Assembly (NCBI RefSeq): GCF_016595245.1
Contig: NZ_JAENHM010000025.1
Location: 186,001-250,000, forward strand
Source: Azospirillum endophyticum
GTDB taxonomy: Bacteria > Pseudomonadota > Alphaproteobacteria > Azospirillales > Azospirillaceae
Direction of reading: 5' to 3'
DNA length: 64,000 bases
The translations under genes were made by a program, and so were the position numbers. Shown here piece by piece: positions 26,116-36,041 of the stretch. Within the stretch, counting starts at the first letter, position 1, and every line of letters starts with the position of its first letter. A model generated the notes under the pieces. The model ran no database searches and was not told the origin of the DNA. It saw only the letters and a list, made by a program, of their open reading frames with translations.

Positions 26116-27234
26116 ATGGCCCGATTCCGCGAACGACGGTTTGCGTCCACCGTCGGTGTGAGCGCCGCCATGCTGACGGTAGCGGGCCTGCTGGCCGGTT
26201 GCAACGAAACGCACTCCGCCTCCACCCCGGCGGAAGGCGAAATCCGGCCGGTCCGCGTCGCCACCGTCGCGATGGAGCCGCTGGTCGACAGCGTGCGTTA
26301 CCCGGCGGTGATCCGCCCGCGGGTGGAGGCGGATGTCGGCTTCCGCGTCGGCGGCAAGGTGACCGCCCGGCTGGTGGAGGTCGGCACCCGCGTCGAACCC
26401 GGCATGCCGCTGGCCCGCCTCGACCCCGCCGACCTGCAGCTGCAGATCCGCGCCGCCCAGGCACAGCTGGCCTCCGCCCGGGCCGATGCGTCGAACGCGC
26501 GCAGCGACTTCCAGCGCTATGCCAGCCTGCGCCAGGGCGAATGGACGACGCGGCAGGAATACGATCGCCGCAAGACGACGCTGGACAAGGCGGACTCCAA
26601 GGTGCGCGAGGTAGAGGCGCAACTCCGCGTGCTGAACAATTCCGCCCAATATGCCACCCTGCTTGCGGACGAGGCCGGCATCGTCACCGCCACGCTGGTC
26701 GAACCGGGACAGGTGGTCGCAGCCGGCCAGACCGCCCTGCGGGTCGCCCGGCTGGGTGCCGTGGAGGCGGTCGCCAACATCCCCGAACAGAGCGTCGCCG
26801 CCCTGCCCCGTCACAAGCTGGTGGTGGAGCTGTGGTCGCAACCGGGCCGGAGCATCGCCGGCAGCCTGCGCGAGGTCTCGCCCAGTGCCGATGCCGACAC
26901 CCGGACCTTCCAGGCGAAGATCGCGCTGGCCGATCCGCCGCCCGCCGTCCAGCTCGGCATGACCGCCACCGTCATCGCCGTGGCTGACCATGGCACGCCC
27001 ATCGCTCGGCTGCCCCTGAGCGCGCTGACCCAGCGCGAGCAGAAGCCGGCGGTCTGGGTGCTGTCGGCGCCGGACGACCGGCTGGAACTGCGTCCCGTCG
27101 CCGTCGCCGCCTATGCCGGCGACCTCGCCTTGATCGGCGGCGGGCTGAAGGACGGCGAGCGCGTCGTCACCGCCGGCGTCCACAAGCTCGACGCCGGCCA
27201 GAAGGTGCGCGTCTGGACGGAGCCGGCGCGATGA
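26116..27234 (+). CDS. RND efflux periplasmic adaptor (membrane fusion) lipoprotein
   Basis: A 372-residue HlyD/AcrA-type adaptor. An N-terminal signal ends in the lipobox LLAGC (Cys at about 31), so it is lipid-anchored to the inner membrane. The lipoyl/barrel-sandwich halves flank a coiled-coil hairpin (about 105-190). A GGGGAG site precedes the ATG at 26116. It overlaps the pump gene by 4 bp (ATGA). Confidence 0.93.
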   Translation: MARFRERRFASTVGVSAAMLTVAGLLAGCNETHSASTPAEGEIRPVRVATVAMEPLVDSVRYPAVIRPRVEADVGFRVGGKVTARLVEVGTRVEPGMPLARLDPADLQLQIRAAQAQLASARADASNARSDFQRYASLRQGEWTTRQEYDRRKTTLDKADSKVREVEAQLRVLNNSAQYATLLADEAGIVTATLVEPGQVVAAGQTALRVARLGAVEAVANIPEQSVAALPRHKLVVELWSQPGRSIAGSLREVSPSADADTRTFQAKIALADPPPAVQLGMTATVIAVADHGTPIARLPLSALTQREQKPAVWVLSAPDDRLELRPVAVAAYAGDLALIGGGLKDGERVVTAGVHKLDAGQKVRVWTEPAR

Positions 27235-30200
27235 ACCACTCCCGCATGAACCTGTCGGCCTGGGCGCTGGCCCACCGCACGCTGGTGCTGTTCATGATGC
27301 TCGCCAGCGTGCTGGCCGGCGCGCTCGCCTACAAGACCCTGGGCCGGGCGGAGGATCCGTCCTTCACCTTCAAGGTGATGGTGGTGAGCACCCAATGGCC
27401 GGGCGCCACGGCGCGCGAGGTCGAACAGTTCGTCACCGACCGCATCGAGAAGAAGCTGGAGGAGGTGCCCTACTACGACGTCGCCCGCAGCTATTCCAAG
27501 CCGGGTGAATCGGTGATCTTCGTCCAGCTCAAGGATTCCACCCCGCCGAAGCTGGTGGCGGATTTGTGGTATCAAGTGCGCAAGAAGGTCGGCGACATCC
27601 GCCAGACGCTGCCGGACGGCGTGATCGGCCCCTTCTTCAATGACGAATTCGGCGACGTCTATTCCGGAATCTATGCTTTCATGGGCGAGGATTTCACCCC
27701 GGCCCAGCTGAAGAAGGTGGCGGAACAGGCGCGCGCCCGCCTGCTGAAGCTGCCGGGCGTCGAGAAGATCGACCTGATCGCCCCGCAGGAGGAGCGCGTC
27801 TATGTCGAGATCTCCAGCCAGCGGCTCGCCAGCTTCGGCCTGCCGGTGGAGTCGGTGATCCAGGCGCTCCAGCGCGAGAACGCCATCGCCGCATCGGGCG
27901 ACGTCGATACCGGATCGCAGCGGGTCTATGTCCGCCTCGATCTCGGCCTCGACACCGCCGCCGCGGTGCGGGCGATCCCGGTGGAAAGCGGCGGCCGGCT
28001 GCTGACCATCGGCGACGTGGCCGAGGTCAAGCGGGGCTATGTCGAGCCGCGCCGCTACACCTTGCGCTACAACGGCCGCGATGCGGTCGGGATCGGCATC
28101 GTGATGGCGAAGGGCGGCAACGTCCTGAATCTCGGCGAGCAGCTCGACGCCGCGATGGAGAAGGTCCGCGCGGAGCTGCCGGTCGGGCTGGAGGTGGCGC
28201 AGGTCGCCGACCAGCCGAAGGTCGTCGAACATTCGGTCGGCGAGTTCATGGAATCGTTGGCCGAGGCGCTGGGCATCGTCATCCTGGTCAGCCTCGTCAG
28301 CCTGGGCTGGCGCACCGGCATCGTCGTGGCGCTGGCGGTGCCGCTGGTGCTGGCGATGACGCTGGTGGCGATGCAGATTCTCCACATCGACCTGCAGCGC
28401 ATCTCGCTGGGCGCGCTCATCATCGCGCTCGGCCTGCTGGTCGACGACGCCATCATCGCGGTGGAGATGATGGTGGTGAAGATGGAACAGGGCTGGGACC
28501 GGCTGAAGGCCGGCGCCTTCGCCTACACCTCCACCGCCTTCCCGATGCTGAGCGGCACCATCGTCACCGCCGCCGGCTTCGTGCCGGTCGGTTTCGCGGC
28601 GTCGGCGGCCGGCGAATACACCAACTCGATCTTCTGGGTGGTGGCGCTGTCGCTGCTGCTGTCCTGGGTGGTGGCGGTGATCTTCACCCCCTATCTCGGC
28701 TGGCTGCTGCTGCCCAAGCCCAAGCATGTGGTGCCGGACGGGCACGAGCTGGACATCTACGACACCCGCGCCTACCGCATCCTGCGCGGCATGATCGAGG
28801 CCTGCGTGCGGGCGCGCTGGGTCACCATCGGCGTGACCGTGGCGACCTTCGTCACCGCGCTCGTCGGCTTCGGCCATGTCCAGCAGCAGTTCTTCCCGTC
28901 GGCCAGCCGGCCGGAACTGCTGATCGACCTCCGCCTCGCCGAAGGCTCCTCCTTCGAGGCGACTTCGGCCGAGGTGAAGCGGATGGAGGCGGTGCTGGCC
29001 AAGGACCCGGACGTCGATTACTGGGTCGCCTACACCGGCGGCGGGTCGCCGCGCTTCTACCTGCCGCTCGACCAGCAGCTGGAGACCGCCAACTTCGCCC
29101 AGTTCATGGTGATGACCAAGGGGCTGGAGGAGCGCGAGCATTTCATGCAGCGGCTGGAACCGAGGCTGGAGGCCGACTTCCCCGCCGCCCGCGTCCGCAT
29201 CGGCCGGCTGGAGAACGGCCCGCCGGTCGGCTATCCGGTGCAGTTCCGCGTCACCGGCGAGGACCCGGCGACCATCCGCAGGATCGCCTATCAGGTGCGC
29301 GATACCATGCGCGCCCACCCCAACACCGCCAACGTCCATCTGGACTGGGACGAGCTGTCCAAGCGCGTCCGGCTGGAGGTGGACACCGCCAAGGCCCGCG
29401 CGCTCGGCGTGTCGAAGCAGGATCTGTCCAACGCCCTGGAGCTGCTGTTGAACGGCATGCCGGTCACCCAGTACCGCGAAGGCACGGAACTGATCGGCGT
29501 GCTGCTGCGCACCACGCCGGAAGAGCGGATGGATCTCTCCCGCCTGGGCGAGCTGAACATCCGCACCGGCCGCGGCACCACCGTCCCGCTGAGCCAGGTC
29601 GCCACCGTCCGGTACGAATTGGAAGAGCCGGTGCTGTGGCGCCGGGCGCGCGAAACGACGATGACCATCAAGGGCGACGTCACCGGCGGCCTGCAGGCCC
29701 CCGTGGTCAGCACCCAGTTGAACGGCCAGCTCGACTCCCTGCGCGCCACCCTGCCCGACGGCTACGCCATCACCATGGGCGGCGCCATCGAGGAGAGCGC
29801 CAAGGGCCAGGACTCGATCAACGCCATGATGCCGGTGATGCTGCTGATCATGGTCACCACGCTGATGCTGCAATTGCAGAGCTTCTCGCGCGTGTTCCTG
29901 GTCCTGCTGACGGCGCCCCTGGGACTGATCGGCGTCACCGCCTCGCTTCTGCTGTTCAACCTGCCCTTCGGCTTCGTCGCCATGCTGGGCGTCATCGCGC
30001 TGGCCGGCATCATCATGCGCAACTCGGTCATCCTGGTCGACCAGATCGAACAGGACATCCGCAGCGGCCGGTCGCGCTGGGACAGCATCGTCGAGGCGAC
30101 GGTCCGCCGTGCCCGCCCCATCGCGCTGACCGCCGCGGCGGCGATCCTCGCCATGATCCCGCTGACGCAGAGCGTCTTCTGGGGTCCGATGGCGGTCGCC

Positions 30201-30353
30201 ATCATGGGCGGCCTGGCGGGCGCCACCGTGCTGACGATCTTCTTCCTGCCGGCGCTCTACGCCGCCTGGTTCCGCGTGCCGCGGCCGCAGGCGGAGGACG
30301 TGGAAAATGAGGGGATGGGCGGCGCTCTGCCGAAACCGGCACTGGGAGACTGA
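27231..30353 (+). CDS. RND efflux transporter, AcrB/HAE1-like
   Basis: A 1040-residue inner-membrane RND pump with twelve predicted helices and two large periplasmic loops. The proton-relay region carries two Asp residues in GLLVDDAIIAVEMM. It pairs with the adaptor just upstream; no outer-membrane channel gene is present in the operon, so a shared TolC-like channel is presumed. Substrates are unknown; regulation by the divergent TetR is likely. Confidence 0.95.
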   Translation: MNHSRMNLSAWALAHRTLVLFMMLASVLAGALAYKTLGRAEDPSFTFKVMVVSTQWPGATAREVEQFVTDRIEKKLEEVPYYDVARSYSKPGESVIFVQLKDSTPPKLVADLWYQVRKKVGDIRQTLPDGVIGPFFNDEFGDVYSGIYAFMGEDFTPAQLKKVAEQARARLLKLPGVEKIDLIAPQEERVYVEISSQRLASFGLPVESVIQALQRENAIAASGDVDTGSQRVYVRLDLGLDTAAAVRAIPVESGGRLLTIGDVAEVKRGYVEPRRYTLRYNGRDAVGIGIVMAKGGNVLNLGEQLDAAMEKVRAELPVGLEVAQVADQPKVVEHSVGEFMESLAEALGIVILVSLVSLGWRTGIVVALAVPLVLAMTLVAMQILHIDLQRISLGALIIALGLLVDDAIIAVEMMVVKMEQGWDRLKAGAFAYTSTAFPMLSGTIVTAAGFVPVGFAASAAGEYTNSIFWVVALSLLLSWVVAVIFTPYLGWLLLPKPKHVVPDGHELDIYDTRAYRILRGMIEACVRARWVTIGVTVATFVTALVGFGHVQQQFFPSASRPELLIDLRLAEGSSFEATSAEVKRMEAVLAKDPDVDYWVAYTGGGSPRFYLPLDQQLETANFAQFMVMTKGLEEREHFMQRLEPRLEADFPAARVRIGRLENGPPVGYPVQFRVTGEDPATIRRIAYQVRDTMRAHPNTANVHLDWDELSKRVRLEVDTAKARALGVSKQDLSNALELLLNGMPVTQYREGTELIGVLLRTTPEERMDLSRLGELNIRTGRGTTVPLSQVATVRYELEEPVLWRRARETTMTIKGDVTGGLQAPVVSTQLNGQLDSLRATLPDGYAITMGGAIEESAKGQDSINAMMPVMLLIMVTTLMLQLQSFSRVFLVLLTAPLGLIGVTASLLLFNLPFGFVAMLGVIALAGIIMRNSVILVDQIEQDIRSGRSRWDSIVEATVRRARPIALTAAAAILAMIPLTQSVFWGPMAVAIMGGLAGATVLTIFFLPALYAAWFRVPRPQAEDVENEGMGGALPKPALGD

Positions 30354-30375
30354 CGACCTGCTCTTTCGCTCAAGC

Positions 30376-30518
30376 TTGACCACGGTCAAGGGGCAGACCC
30401 CCGCCCCATGACAGGGTGGCGCCACAATCGATCTCCCGATTGCATCATCATTGCTGATGATCCTCTTTCGTACTGTACCTTTACGCCCGGCGGCACCGTT
30501 CGCCGGGCGTATTTTTTA
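30376..30518 (+). ncRNA. Candidate FNR/Nnr-controlled small RNA
   Basis: A perfect TTGAC-CACG-GTCAA box (30376-30389), the same as in the norC/norE promoter, lies between two convergent genes where no protein gene starts. Downstream are a CACAAT hexamer (30423-30428), a short hairpin (ATCATCA-TTGC-TGATGAT, 30444-30461) and a strong terminator at 30483. The transcript would be about 80-95 nt. Position of the start site is uncertain because the -10 match at the ideal distance is poor. Confidence 0.4.
30483..30518 (+). terminator. Strong Rho-independent terminator
   Basis: Perfect 10-bp arms ACGCCCGGCG and CGCCGGGCGT with an 8-nt loop, followed by ATTTTTTAT. The T-run is on the plus strand only, so it ends transcripts from the RND operon and/or the candidate sRNA. 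Confidence 0.92.
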
Positions 30519-30529
30519 TCAGAACACCG

Positions 30530-31684
30530 TCAGCCGGCCCGGCGGCCAGCCGTGACCAGCATCGGCCGGCCGAAGGCCGGGCCATCCCGCAACAGGCGCC
30601 GTCCGCCGATCTCGATCCGGCGATAGGCCGGGCCGGCCAGCAGCAGGCAGGTCGTCACCATCGCCACCAGCAGCGCCATCGACCAGCTGCCCGGCAGCTC
30701 CTTGCGATCGTAGATGCCGAATCCCAACCCGAGAAGACGGGTGGTCGCATATTCGACGAAGCCATGGATCAGGTAGAGCGAATAGGACACGTCGCCGAGC
30801 CAGACCAGCGGCCGGACATTCAGCATCCCTGCCGCCCGCCCGCGGTTGGCGACCGCCGCCAGGATCAGCAGGGCGAACAGCGGCACCGCCAGCAGATCGG
30901 GGCCACCGGTATGCAAGAGCATGACGATCGCCAGCACGATCCCGGCGATCGTCAGGTCGCTGGACATCACCGATGCGGCAAGCCCGCTGCGGAAAGCGCT
31001 GTAAAGCAGGGTGCCCAGCAGGAACTCCGGCAGGCAGCGCAGAAGGGCCTGCGGCCCGTCCCACTGATTCAGGTTGTCCTGCGTCACCCAGGCCAGCGCA
31101 CCGAGCGTCGCCAGGGCAGCGCCCGCCAGCAGGACCTGCGTCCGCCCGCCTGCACGCCAGACCCAGGGCAGCGCGAAGGGGAAGACCAGATAGGCCATGA
31201 ATTCCAGGCTGATCGACCATGCCGGATAATTCCAGCTCAACATGCTGGCATAGAGGCCCTGGAGCATGAACAGGTTGGCGACCAGCGCACCGACCGATTC
31301 CGCCCCCTTCAGCGGGATCGCCGGGAAGCTGCCGGTGGCGGCATACTCCACCGCGCGGGTGCCCAGCGCCGTCGCCACGAACAGCAGCAGGACCGCCAGA
31401 TGCAGCGGGTAGAGCCGGGCGATGCGCGCCCGGAGGAAACTCCAGTATTTGTCGCCGACCGACCGGCTGAAGGTGCCGTGATAGACATGGGTCAGCACGA
31501 ATCCGCTCAGCATGAAGAACAGGTCGACGGCCAGATAGCCCTTCTGCACCAGATGCGTGTAGCTGTCGGGGTGCAGGTTCGGGAAATACTGGACGCTGTA
31601 ATGGTACAACACCACCCACAAGGCCGCGATGCCGCGCAGCGGGGTCAGGGAGTGAAGGTGGCCGGGGTTGGTCTGCGTGCTCAT
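30530..31684 (-). CDS. Acyltransferase 3 family membrane protein
   Basis: A 384-residue OafA/NodX-type acyltransferase with about ten helices. The N-terminal LTPLRGIAALWVVLYHY is the family entry motif with the catalytic His region, followed by LFFMLSGFVLTHVY. Such proteins acylate (often O-acetylate) exported sugars or lipids. There is no polysaccharide cluster nearby to indicate a substrate. Convergent with the RND operon. Confidence 0.9.
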   Translation of the reverse strand: MSTQTNPGHLHSLTPLRGIAALWVVLYHYSVQYFPNLHPDSYTHLVQKGYLAVDLFFMLSGFVLTHVYHGTFSRSVGDKYWSFLRARIARLYPLHLAVLLLFVATALGTRAVEYAATGSFPAIPLKGAESVGALVANLFMLQGLYASMLSWNYPAWSISLEFMAYLVFPFALPWVWRAGGRTQVLLAGAALATLGALAWVTQDNLNQWDGPQALLRCLPEFLLGTLLYSAFRSGLAASVMSSDLTIAGIVLAIVMLLHTGGPDLLAVPLFALLILAAVANRGRAAGMLNVRPLVWLGDVSYSLYLIHGFVEYATTRLLGLGFGIYDRKELPGSWSMALLVAMVTTCLLLAGPAYRRIEIGGRRLLRDGPAFGRPMLVTAGRRAG

Positions 31685-31917
31685 GATGCAGGCTCCGGCC
31701 GTTCAGACCGATGGGACCTGCCCGCGCGCGGCCATCGGCCGCCCTGCCATGAATCCCGCACCGATGTTCCAACCGAGACCAATGAAAGCCACGTCACCCT
31801 CCAGCCGTTACGCCGCGCAAGACCCGTCCGATCGCGGACGGAAAGGCGGCCCCATCGCGGGTTAACGGTGGAGGTGACGATTGGTTTCGTAAGGCGGCTG
31901 TTACAGAATAGGGACCG

Positions 31918-33408
31918 TCACAGGAAGAAGACCAGCGTGGTCAGGCCCAGCAGCGGCACCAGGATGCCGCAGGACCAGGCCATATAGCCGAAGAAGCTGG
32001 GCATGGCGACGCCACGTTCTTCCGCGATCGCCTTGACCATGAAGTTGGGAGCATTGCCGATATAGCTGTTGGCGCCCATGAACACCGCCCCGGCGGAGAT
32101 TGCGGTCAGCGTCAGCGACAGGTCGGTCATCAGCGTGTGCGCATCGCCACCGGCCGTGTTGAAGAAGATCAGGTAGGTCGGCGCGTTGTCGAGGAAGCTG
32201 GACAGAATGCCGGCCGCCCAGAAATAGGCGGCCGGGTTCGGCTTTCCGCCCTCGTTCACTGCCGAGATGATGGCGCCCAGCGCGCCGTCGGTGCCGGCCC
32301 GCAGGATGGCGATGGCCGGGATGATGGTCAGGAAGATGGCGGCGAACAGCTTCGCCACCTCCAGGATCGGACCCCAGCTGAAGCCGTTCAGGCGGCGGCT
32401 CTGCTTGCTGGTCAAGGCCAGCGACAGGCCGGTGATGCCCAGCAGCAGCAGGTTCGAGACGATGGTCTCCAGCGGCACCGTCACATGGTAGAGCGTGACG
32501 CCGGTTCCCGGATGCCAGACGCCGCTGAGCAGCACCGCCCCGACGATGGCGATCAGCAGCAGCAGGTTGACGCTGCCCTCGATGCGGATCGGCTCGCGTT
32601 CATGAACCCCCTCGATCAGCGGGTGCTTGCCGGGATCGCGGGTGTGCAGGACGAGGTCGAGCACGAAATAGATCACCAGCAGCAGGACCGACAGGAAGGC
32701 CATCGGTGCGAACAGGTGGACGGTCGGCCAGAAGAAATCGACCCCTTTCAGGAAGCCCAGGAACAGGGGCGGATCGCCCAGCGGCGTCAGCGACCCGCCG
32801 ACGTTCGACACCAGGAAGATGAAGAAGACGACCGTATGGACCTTGTGGCGCCGATGTTCGTTCGCACGCAGCAGCGGACGGATCAGCAGCATCGAGGCAC
32901 CGGTGGTGCCCATCAGGCTGGCCAGAAAGGTGCCCAGCGCCAGCCCGACCGTGTTGGCCATCGGCGTCCCCACCAGCGACCCGGTCAGCCGCACCCCGCC
33001 GGCGACCGTGAACAGCGCGGTCAGCAGAACGATGAAGGGGACATACTCCAGCAGCAGCGTATGCAGCAGCTCGTAGGTGGCGAGGCCGACCCCGAAGGTC
33101 GCGGCGAAGGGCACCAGGAAGGCCAGCGCCCAGGCGGCCGAGATCTTGCCGAAATGATGGTGCCAGACCATCGGCGCCAGAAGCGGGAACAGCGCGATCG
33201 ACAGCAGGATGCCCGCGAAAGGCAACACCCACGCAGCGCCCAGCAGCCGGCCATCCAGATGCGGCACGCCGCCATGGGCGACCTCCGCAGCCACCTCGGC
33301 CGCTTGAACCCCGTGCGAACCCAGCAGCAGGCCGCCAAAGGCAAGCGCCGCGCCAAGGAGGGTCGGAAGGAGGGTCGGTCGGCGGAGGTGCGTGAGGGAA
33401 TTGATCAT
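31918..33408 (-). CDS. NhaD-like sodium:proton antiporter
   Basis: A 496-residue membrane protein of the ion transporter superfamily (ArsB/NhaD type). About twelve helices follow an N-terminal signal-like segment ending in VQAAE. Family motifs are SNVGGSLTPLGDPPLF in the first half and GANSYIGNAPNFMVK in the second. The frame is open to 33516, but the ATG at 33408 begins the conserved sequence. It probably exchanges Na+ for H+; the substrate is an inference. Confidence 0.85.
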   Translation of the reverse strand: MINSLTHLRRPTLLPTLLGAALAFGGLLLGSHGVQAAEVAAEVAHGGVPHLDGRLLGAAWVLPFAGILLSIALFPLLAPMVWHHHFGKISAAWALAFLVPFAATFGVGLATYELLHTLLLEYVPFIVLLTALFTVAGGVRLTGSLVGTPMANTVGLALGTFLASLMGTTGASMLLIRPLLRANEHRRHKVHTVVFFIFLVSNVGGSLTPLGDPPLFLGFLKGVDFFWPTVHLFAPMAFLSVLLLVIYFVLDLVLHTRDPGKHPLIEGVHEREPIRIEGSVNLLLLIAIVGAVLLSGVWHPGTGVTLYHVTVPLETIVSNLLLLGITGLSLALTSKQSRRLNGFSWGPILEVAKLFAAIFLTIIPAIAILRAGTDGALGAIISAVNEGGKPNPAAYFWAAGILSSFLDNAPTYLIFFNTAGGDAHTLMTDLSLTLTAISAGAVFMGANSYIGNAPNFMVKAIAEERGVAMPSFFGYMAWSCGILVPLLGLTTLVFFL

Positions 33409-33535
33409 CGGTCCGGATGGTAGGCTGACGAAAGGAACGGGAGTATGCGGACTGGGACAGCGCAAGCCAAGCCGGAAGGGGAGCCGGCCACGCGAACTTT
33501 CGTAGGCGGGAACCATGGGGGAAGGCCGGCGAGCC

Positions 33536-33913
33536 CTACCGGCAGGCCCGCATCACCACCGCCCGGTCCGTCACCCCGGTCCAGTCCGACAGCGGCCGGC
33601 AGTCGCCCCCGGCGCACAGCCGGTGCTCGCCGGTGAAGCCGGAGGCCGCCAGCGTGACCTCGTCCTGCGGCGGCAGGCGCGGCGTCCAGACCATCCAGCC
33701 GTCGGCGGTCAGCCGGGCATCCGGTTCGGGTTCCATCCCGGCTCCGGTCCCGCGGATGCGCGCTTCGACCGGGCGCAGCCTGCCGGCCTCGACCGCCCAG
33801 AGCTCCCGCCATTCCGTCTTCTCGATGGAATGGGTCCAGGACAGGGTGAAGTCCGCCCCCGGCAACGACGCCAGCAGCGCGCCGCCGAGGGCGAACAGGC
33901 AGAGACCGCCCAT
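33536..33913 (-). CDS. DUF1850 protein, TRAP-TAXI associated
   Basis: A 125-residue protein with an N-terminal hydrophobic segment followed by the DUF1850 pattern FTLSWTHSIEKTEWRELW. DUF1850 genes usually lie next to fused TRAP-TAXI permeases, as here (12 bp downstream of the permease stop). It is predicted to be exported or membrane-anchored; its role in uptake is unknown. Confidence 0.85.
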   Translation of the reverse strand: MGGLCLFALGGALLASLPGADFTLSWTHSIEKTEWRELWAVEAGRLRPVEARIRGTGAGMEPEPDARLTADGWMVWTPRLPPQDEVTLAASGFTGEHRLCAGGDCRPLSDWTGVTDRAVVMRACR

Positions 33914-33925
33914 CCCACGCCCACT

Positions 33926-36019
33926 TCACGCAGGGGCGGCGGACGGAACGCTGCGGCGGCGGTGCTGCCACAACAGGAACAGGCCGGTCATGACGAAGGC
34001 GGCCTCATCGGTCAGCGGCAGCGCCAGCACGAACAGGAAGGCGGCCGCTGCGGCATAGAGCCGGGCGAGCAGCGGCAGCGGCGTCCAGAAGAAGCCGATG
34101 GTGGCGGCCCCCCACAGGGCGATGGCGACGCAGGCCTTGATGAACACATAGGCGACCGCCAGCCAATTCCCGGTCTGCAGCACCAGGGCCGGGTCGTAGA
34201 CCGCCATGAAGGGCACGACATAGCCGGCCATCGCCACCCGCGTCGCGATCCAGCCGATCTCCATATGGTCGGCCTTGCAGATCGACGAGGCGGCCAGGGC
34301 CGCCAGGGCGACCGGCGGGGTCAGGTCGGCCATGATGCCGAAATAGAAGACGAACATGTGGCTGACCATCAGCGGCACGCCCATGGTCAGCAGGGCCGGC
34401 GCCGCGATGGACGCGGTGATGATGTAGTTGGCCGTCGTCGGCAGGCCGGTACCCAGCACGATGCAGGCGATCATGGTCAGCACCAGCGCCGCCAGCAGGT
34501 TGCCGCCCGACCAGTCGACGATGGTGGAGGCGAAGCTGGAGGCCAATCCCGTCAGCGTCATCATGCCGATCAGCACGCCGACCAGCGCGCAGGCGACGCC
34601 GACGCCGACCGCGTTCTTGGCACCGTCGGCGATGCTGTTCACCACCAGCACCAGCGTCTGCCGGCCGCCCTTGAACAGCAGGCAGGGAATGATCAGCAGG
34701 ATAACCATGGTGAAGGCCAGATGCTCGGTCCGGAATCCCAGCTTCCACAGGCCGGCGGCGACCAGCCCCACCGCCACCCAGAAGGCGACGCGCAGCGCCA
34801 TCGACCCGACGGTGCCGACGATGGTGGTGCCAAGGATCAGCGCCGCGGTCGCCGCGATGCCGATCACGCCGGCGAACAGCGGCGTGAAGCCGGAGAACAG
34901 CAGGTAGATCAGCGCCGCCAGCGGCAGGATCAGGTACCAGCCCTCGACCACGGCCCCGAGCGCGCTGGGGCACTGGTCCTTGGGCAGGCCGACGAGGTTG
35001 CGCATGCCCGCTTCCAGATGGACCATCCAGAAGGCACTGCCGAAATAGAGGATCGCCGGGATCGCCGCGGCGATCGCCACCTCGCTGTAGGGCACGCCGA
35101 TGGTCTCCGCCATGATGAAGGCGGCAGCCCCCATCACCGGCGGCATCAGCTGCCCGCCCATGCTGGCGGTGGCCTCCACCGCGCCGGCGAAGGCGGGACG
35201 GTAGCCAAATCGCATCATCAGCGGGATGGTGAACTGGCCGGTGGTCAGCACGTTGGCGACGCCCGACCCGTTGATGGTGCCCATCAGGCCGGAGGAAATC
35301 ACCGCCACCTTGGCCGGTCCGCCCTTGGCATGGCCGACGAGGCCGAGCGACACGTCGTTGAACAGCTTGATCATGCCGGCGCGCTCCAGGAAGGCGCCGA
35401 ACAGGATGAACAGGAAGATGTAGCTGGCCGACACGAAGGTCGGCGTGCCGTAAAGCCCCTCCGTCGACAGATACAGGTTGTCGATCACCTGATCGATGTC
35501 ATAGCCGCGGTGGGCGAGCCCGAAGGGAAGATGGCGGCCGAACAGGGCATAGGGAATGAAGACGCCGCACATGATCGGCAACGCCAGCCCCATGATTCGC
35601 CGCGCCGCCTCGAACACCAGCGCCACCGCGATGGTGCCGACGACCAGATCGGTGGTGCTGGGATCGCCCGCCCGCTGGATCAGATCGACCTCGAACACGT
35701 AATGGTAGAGGCCGACGGCAAAGGCGGTCAGGCCCAGCAGCCAGTCGTACCAGGGAACCCGCCTGCGCTCCGCCGTCTGGCGGAAGCCGAACAGGGTGAA
35801 GGTCATCAGCAGCAGGAACCCGACATGGACCGCCCGCACCACCATGGTGGAGACCGGGTTGAAGGCGGCGGTCCAGATCTGGAAGGCGGAAAAGGCGACG
35901 GCGATGGCGAAGACCGCCCGCCCGTCGAACCCTTCGAATGCGGCCACGGTCGCCGGATTTTCCCGGTCGATGGCCTGGCGGATCTCGGAGTCCGCCTGAT
36001 TTTTCTGTGCGTTCACCAC
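33926..36019 (-). CDS. Fused TRAP transporter permease (DctQM-type, TAXI class)
   Basis: A 697-residue fusion of the small and large TRAP membrane subunits, with roughly 17-18 hydrophobic helices. Typical segments are MGGQLMPPVMGAAAFIMAE and GLPTTANYIITASIAAPAL. It uses an ion gradient to take up a carboxylate or amino acid delivered by the TAXI binding protein encoded just upstream. Ligand not determinable. Confidence 0.95.
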   Translation of the reverse strand: MVNAQKNQADSEIRQAIDRENPATVAAFEGFDGRAVFAIAVAFSAFQIWTAAFNPVSTMVVRAVHVGFLLLMTFTLFGFRQTAERRRVPWYDWLLGLTAFAVGLYHYVFEVDLIQRAGDPSTTDLVVGTIAVALVFEAARRIMGLALPIMCGVFIPYALFGRHLPFGLAHRGYDIDQVIDNLYLSTEGLYGTPTFVSASYIFLFILFGAFLERAGMIKLFNDVSLGLVGHAKGGPAKVAVISSGLMGTINGSGVANVLTTGQFTIPLMMRFGYRPAFAGAVEATASMGGQLMPPVMGAAAFIMAETIGVPYSEVAIAAAIPAILYFGSAFWMVHLEAGMRNLVGLPKDQCPSALGAVVEGWYLILPLAALIYLLFSGFTPLFAGVIGIAATAALILGTTIVGTVGSMALRVAFWVAVGLVAAGLWKLGFRTEHLAFTMVILLIIPCLLFKGGRQTLVLVVNSIADGAKNAVGVGVACALVGVLIGMMTLTGLASSFASTIVDWSGGNLLAALVLTMIACIVLGTGLPTTANYIITASIAAPALLTMGVPLMVSHMFVFYFGIMADLTPPVALAALAASSICKADHMEIGWIATRVAMAGYVVPFMAVYDPALVLQTGNWLAVAYVFIKACVAIALWGAATIGFFWTPLPLLARLYAAAAAFLFVLALPLTDEAAFVMTGLFLLWQHRRRSVPSAAPA

Positions 36020-36041
36020 GGCTTCTCCGCCCGTCGGATTC

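Noticed and set aside
26026..27183. Upstream in-frame extension of the TetR gene
   Set aside because: It is antisense to the RND adaptor and does not resemble any TetR protein; normal length is reached from the GTG at 26025.
27111..30425. 1104-codon open frame on the minus strand opposite the RND pump
   Set aside because: It mirrors the pump gene; its product is a His/Gln/Arg/Asp-rich string typical of antisense frames in GC-rich genes, with no ribosome site or family motif.
30408..30626. 72-codon frame across the candidate sRNA
   Set aside because: It reads through the strong terminator and into the acyltransferase gene antisense, with no ribosome site.
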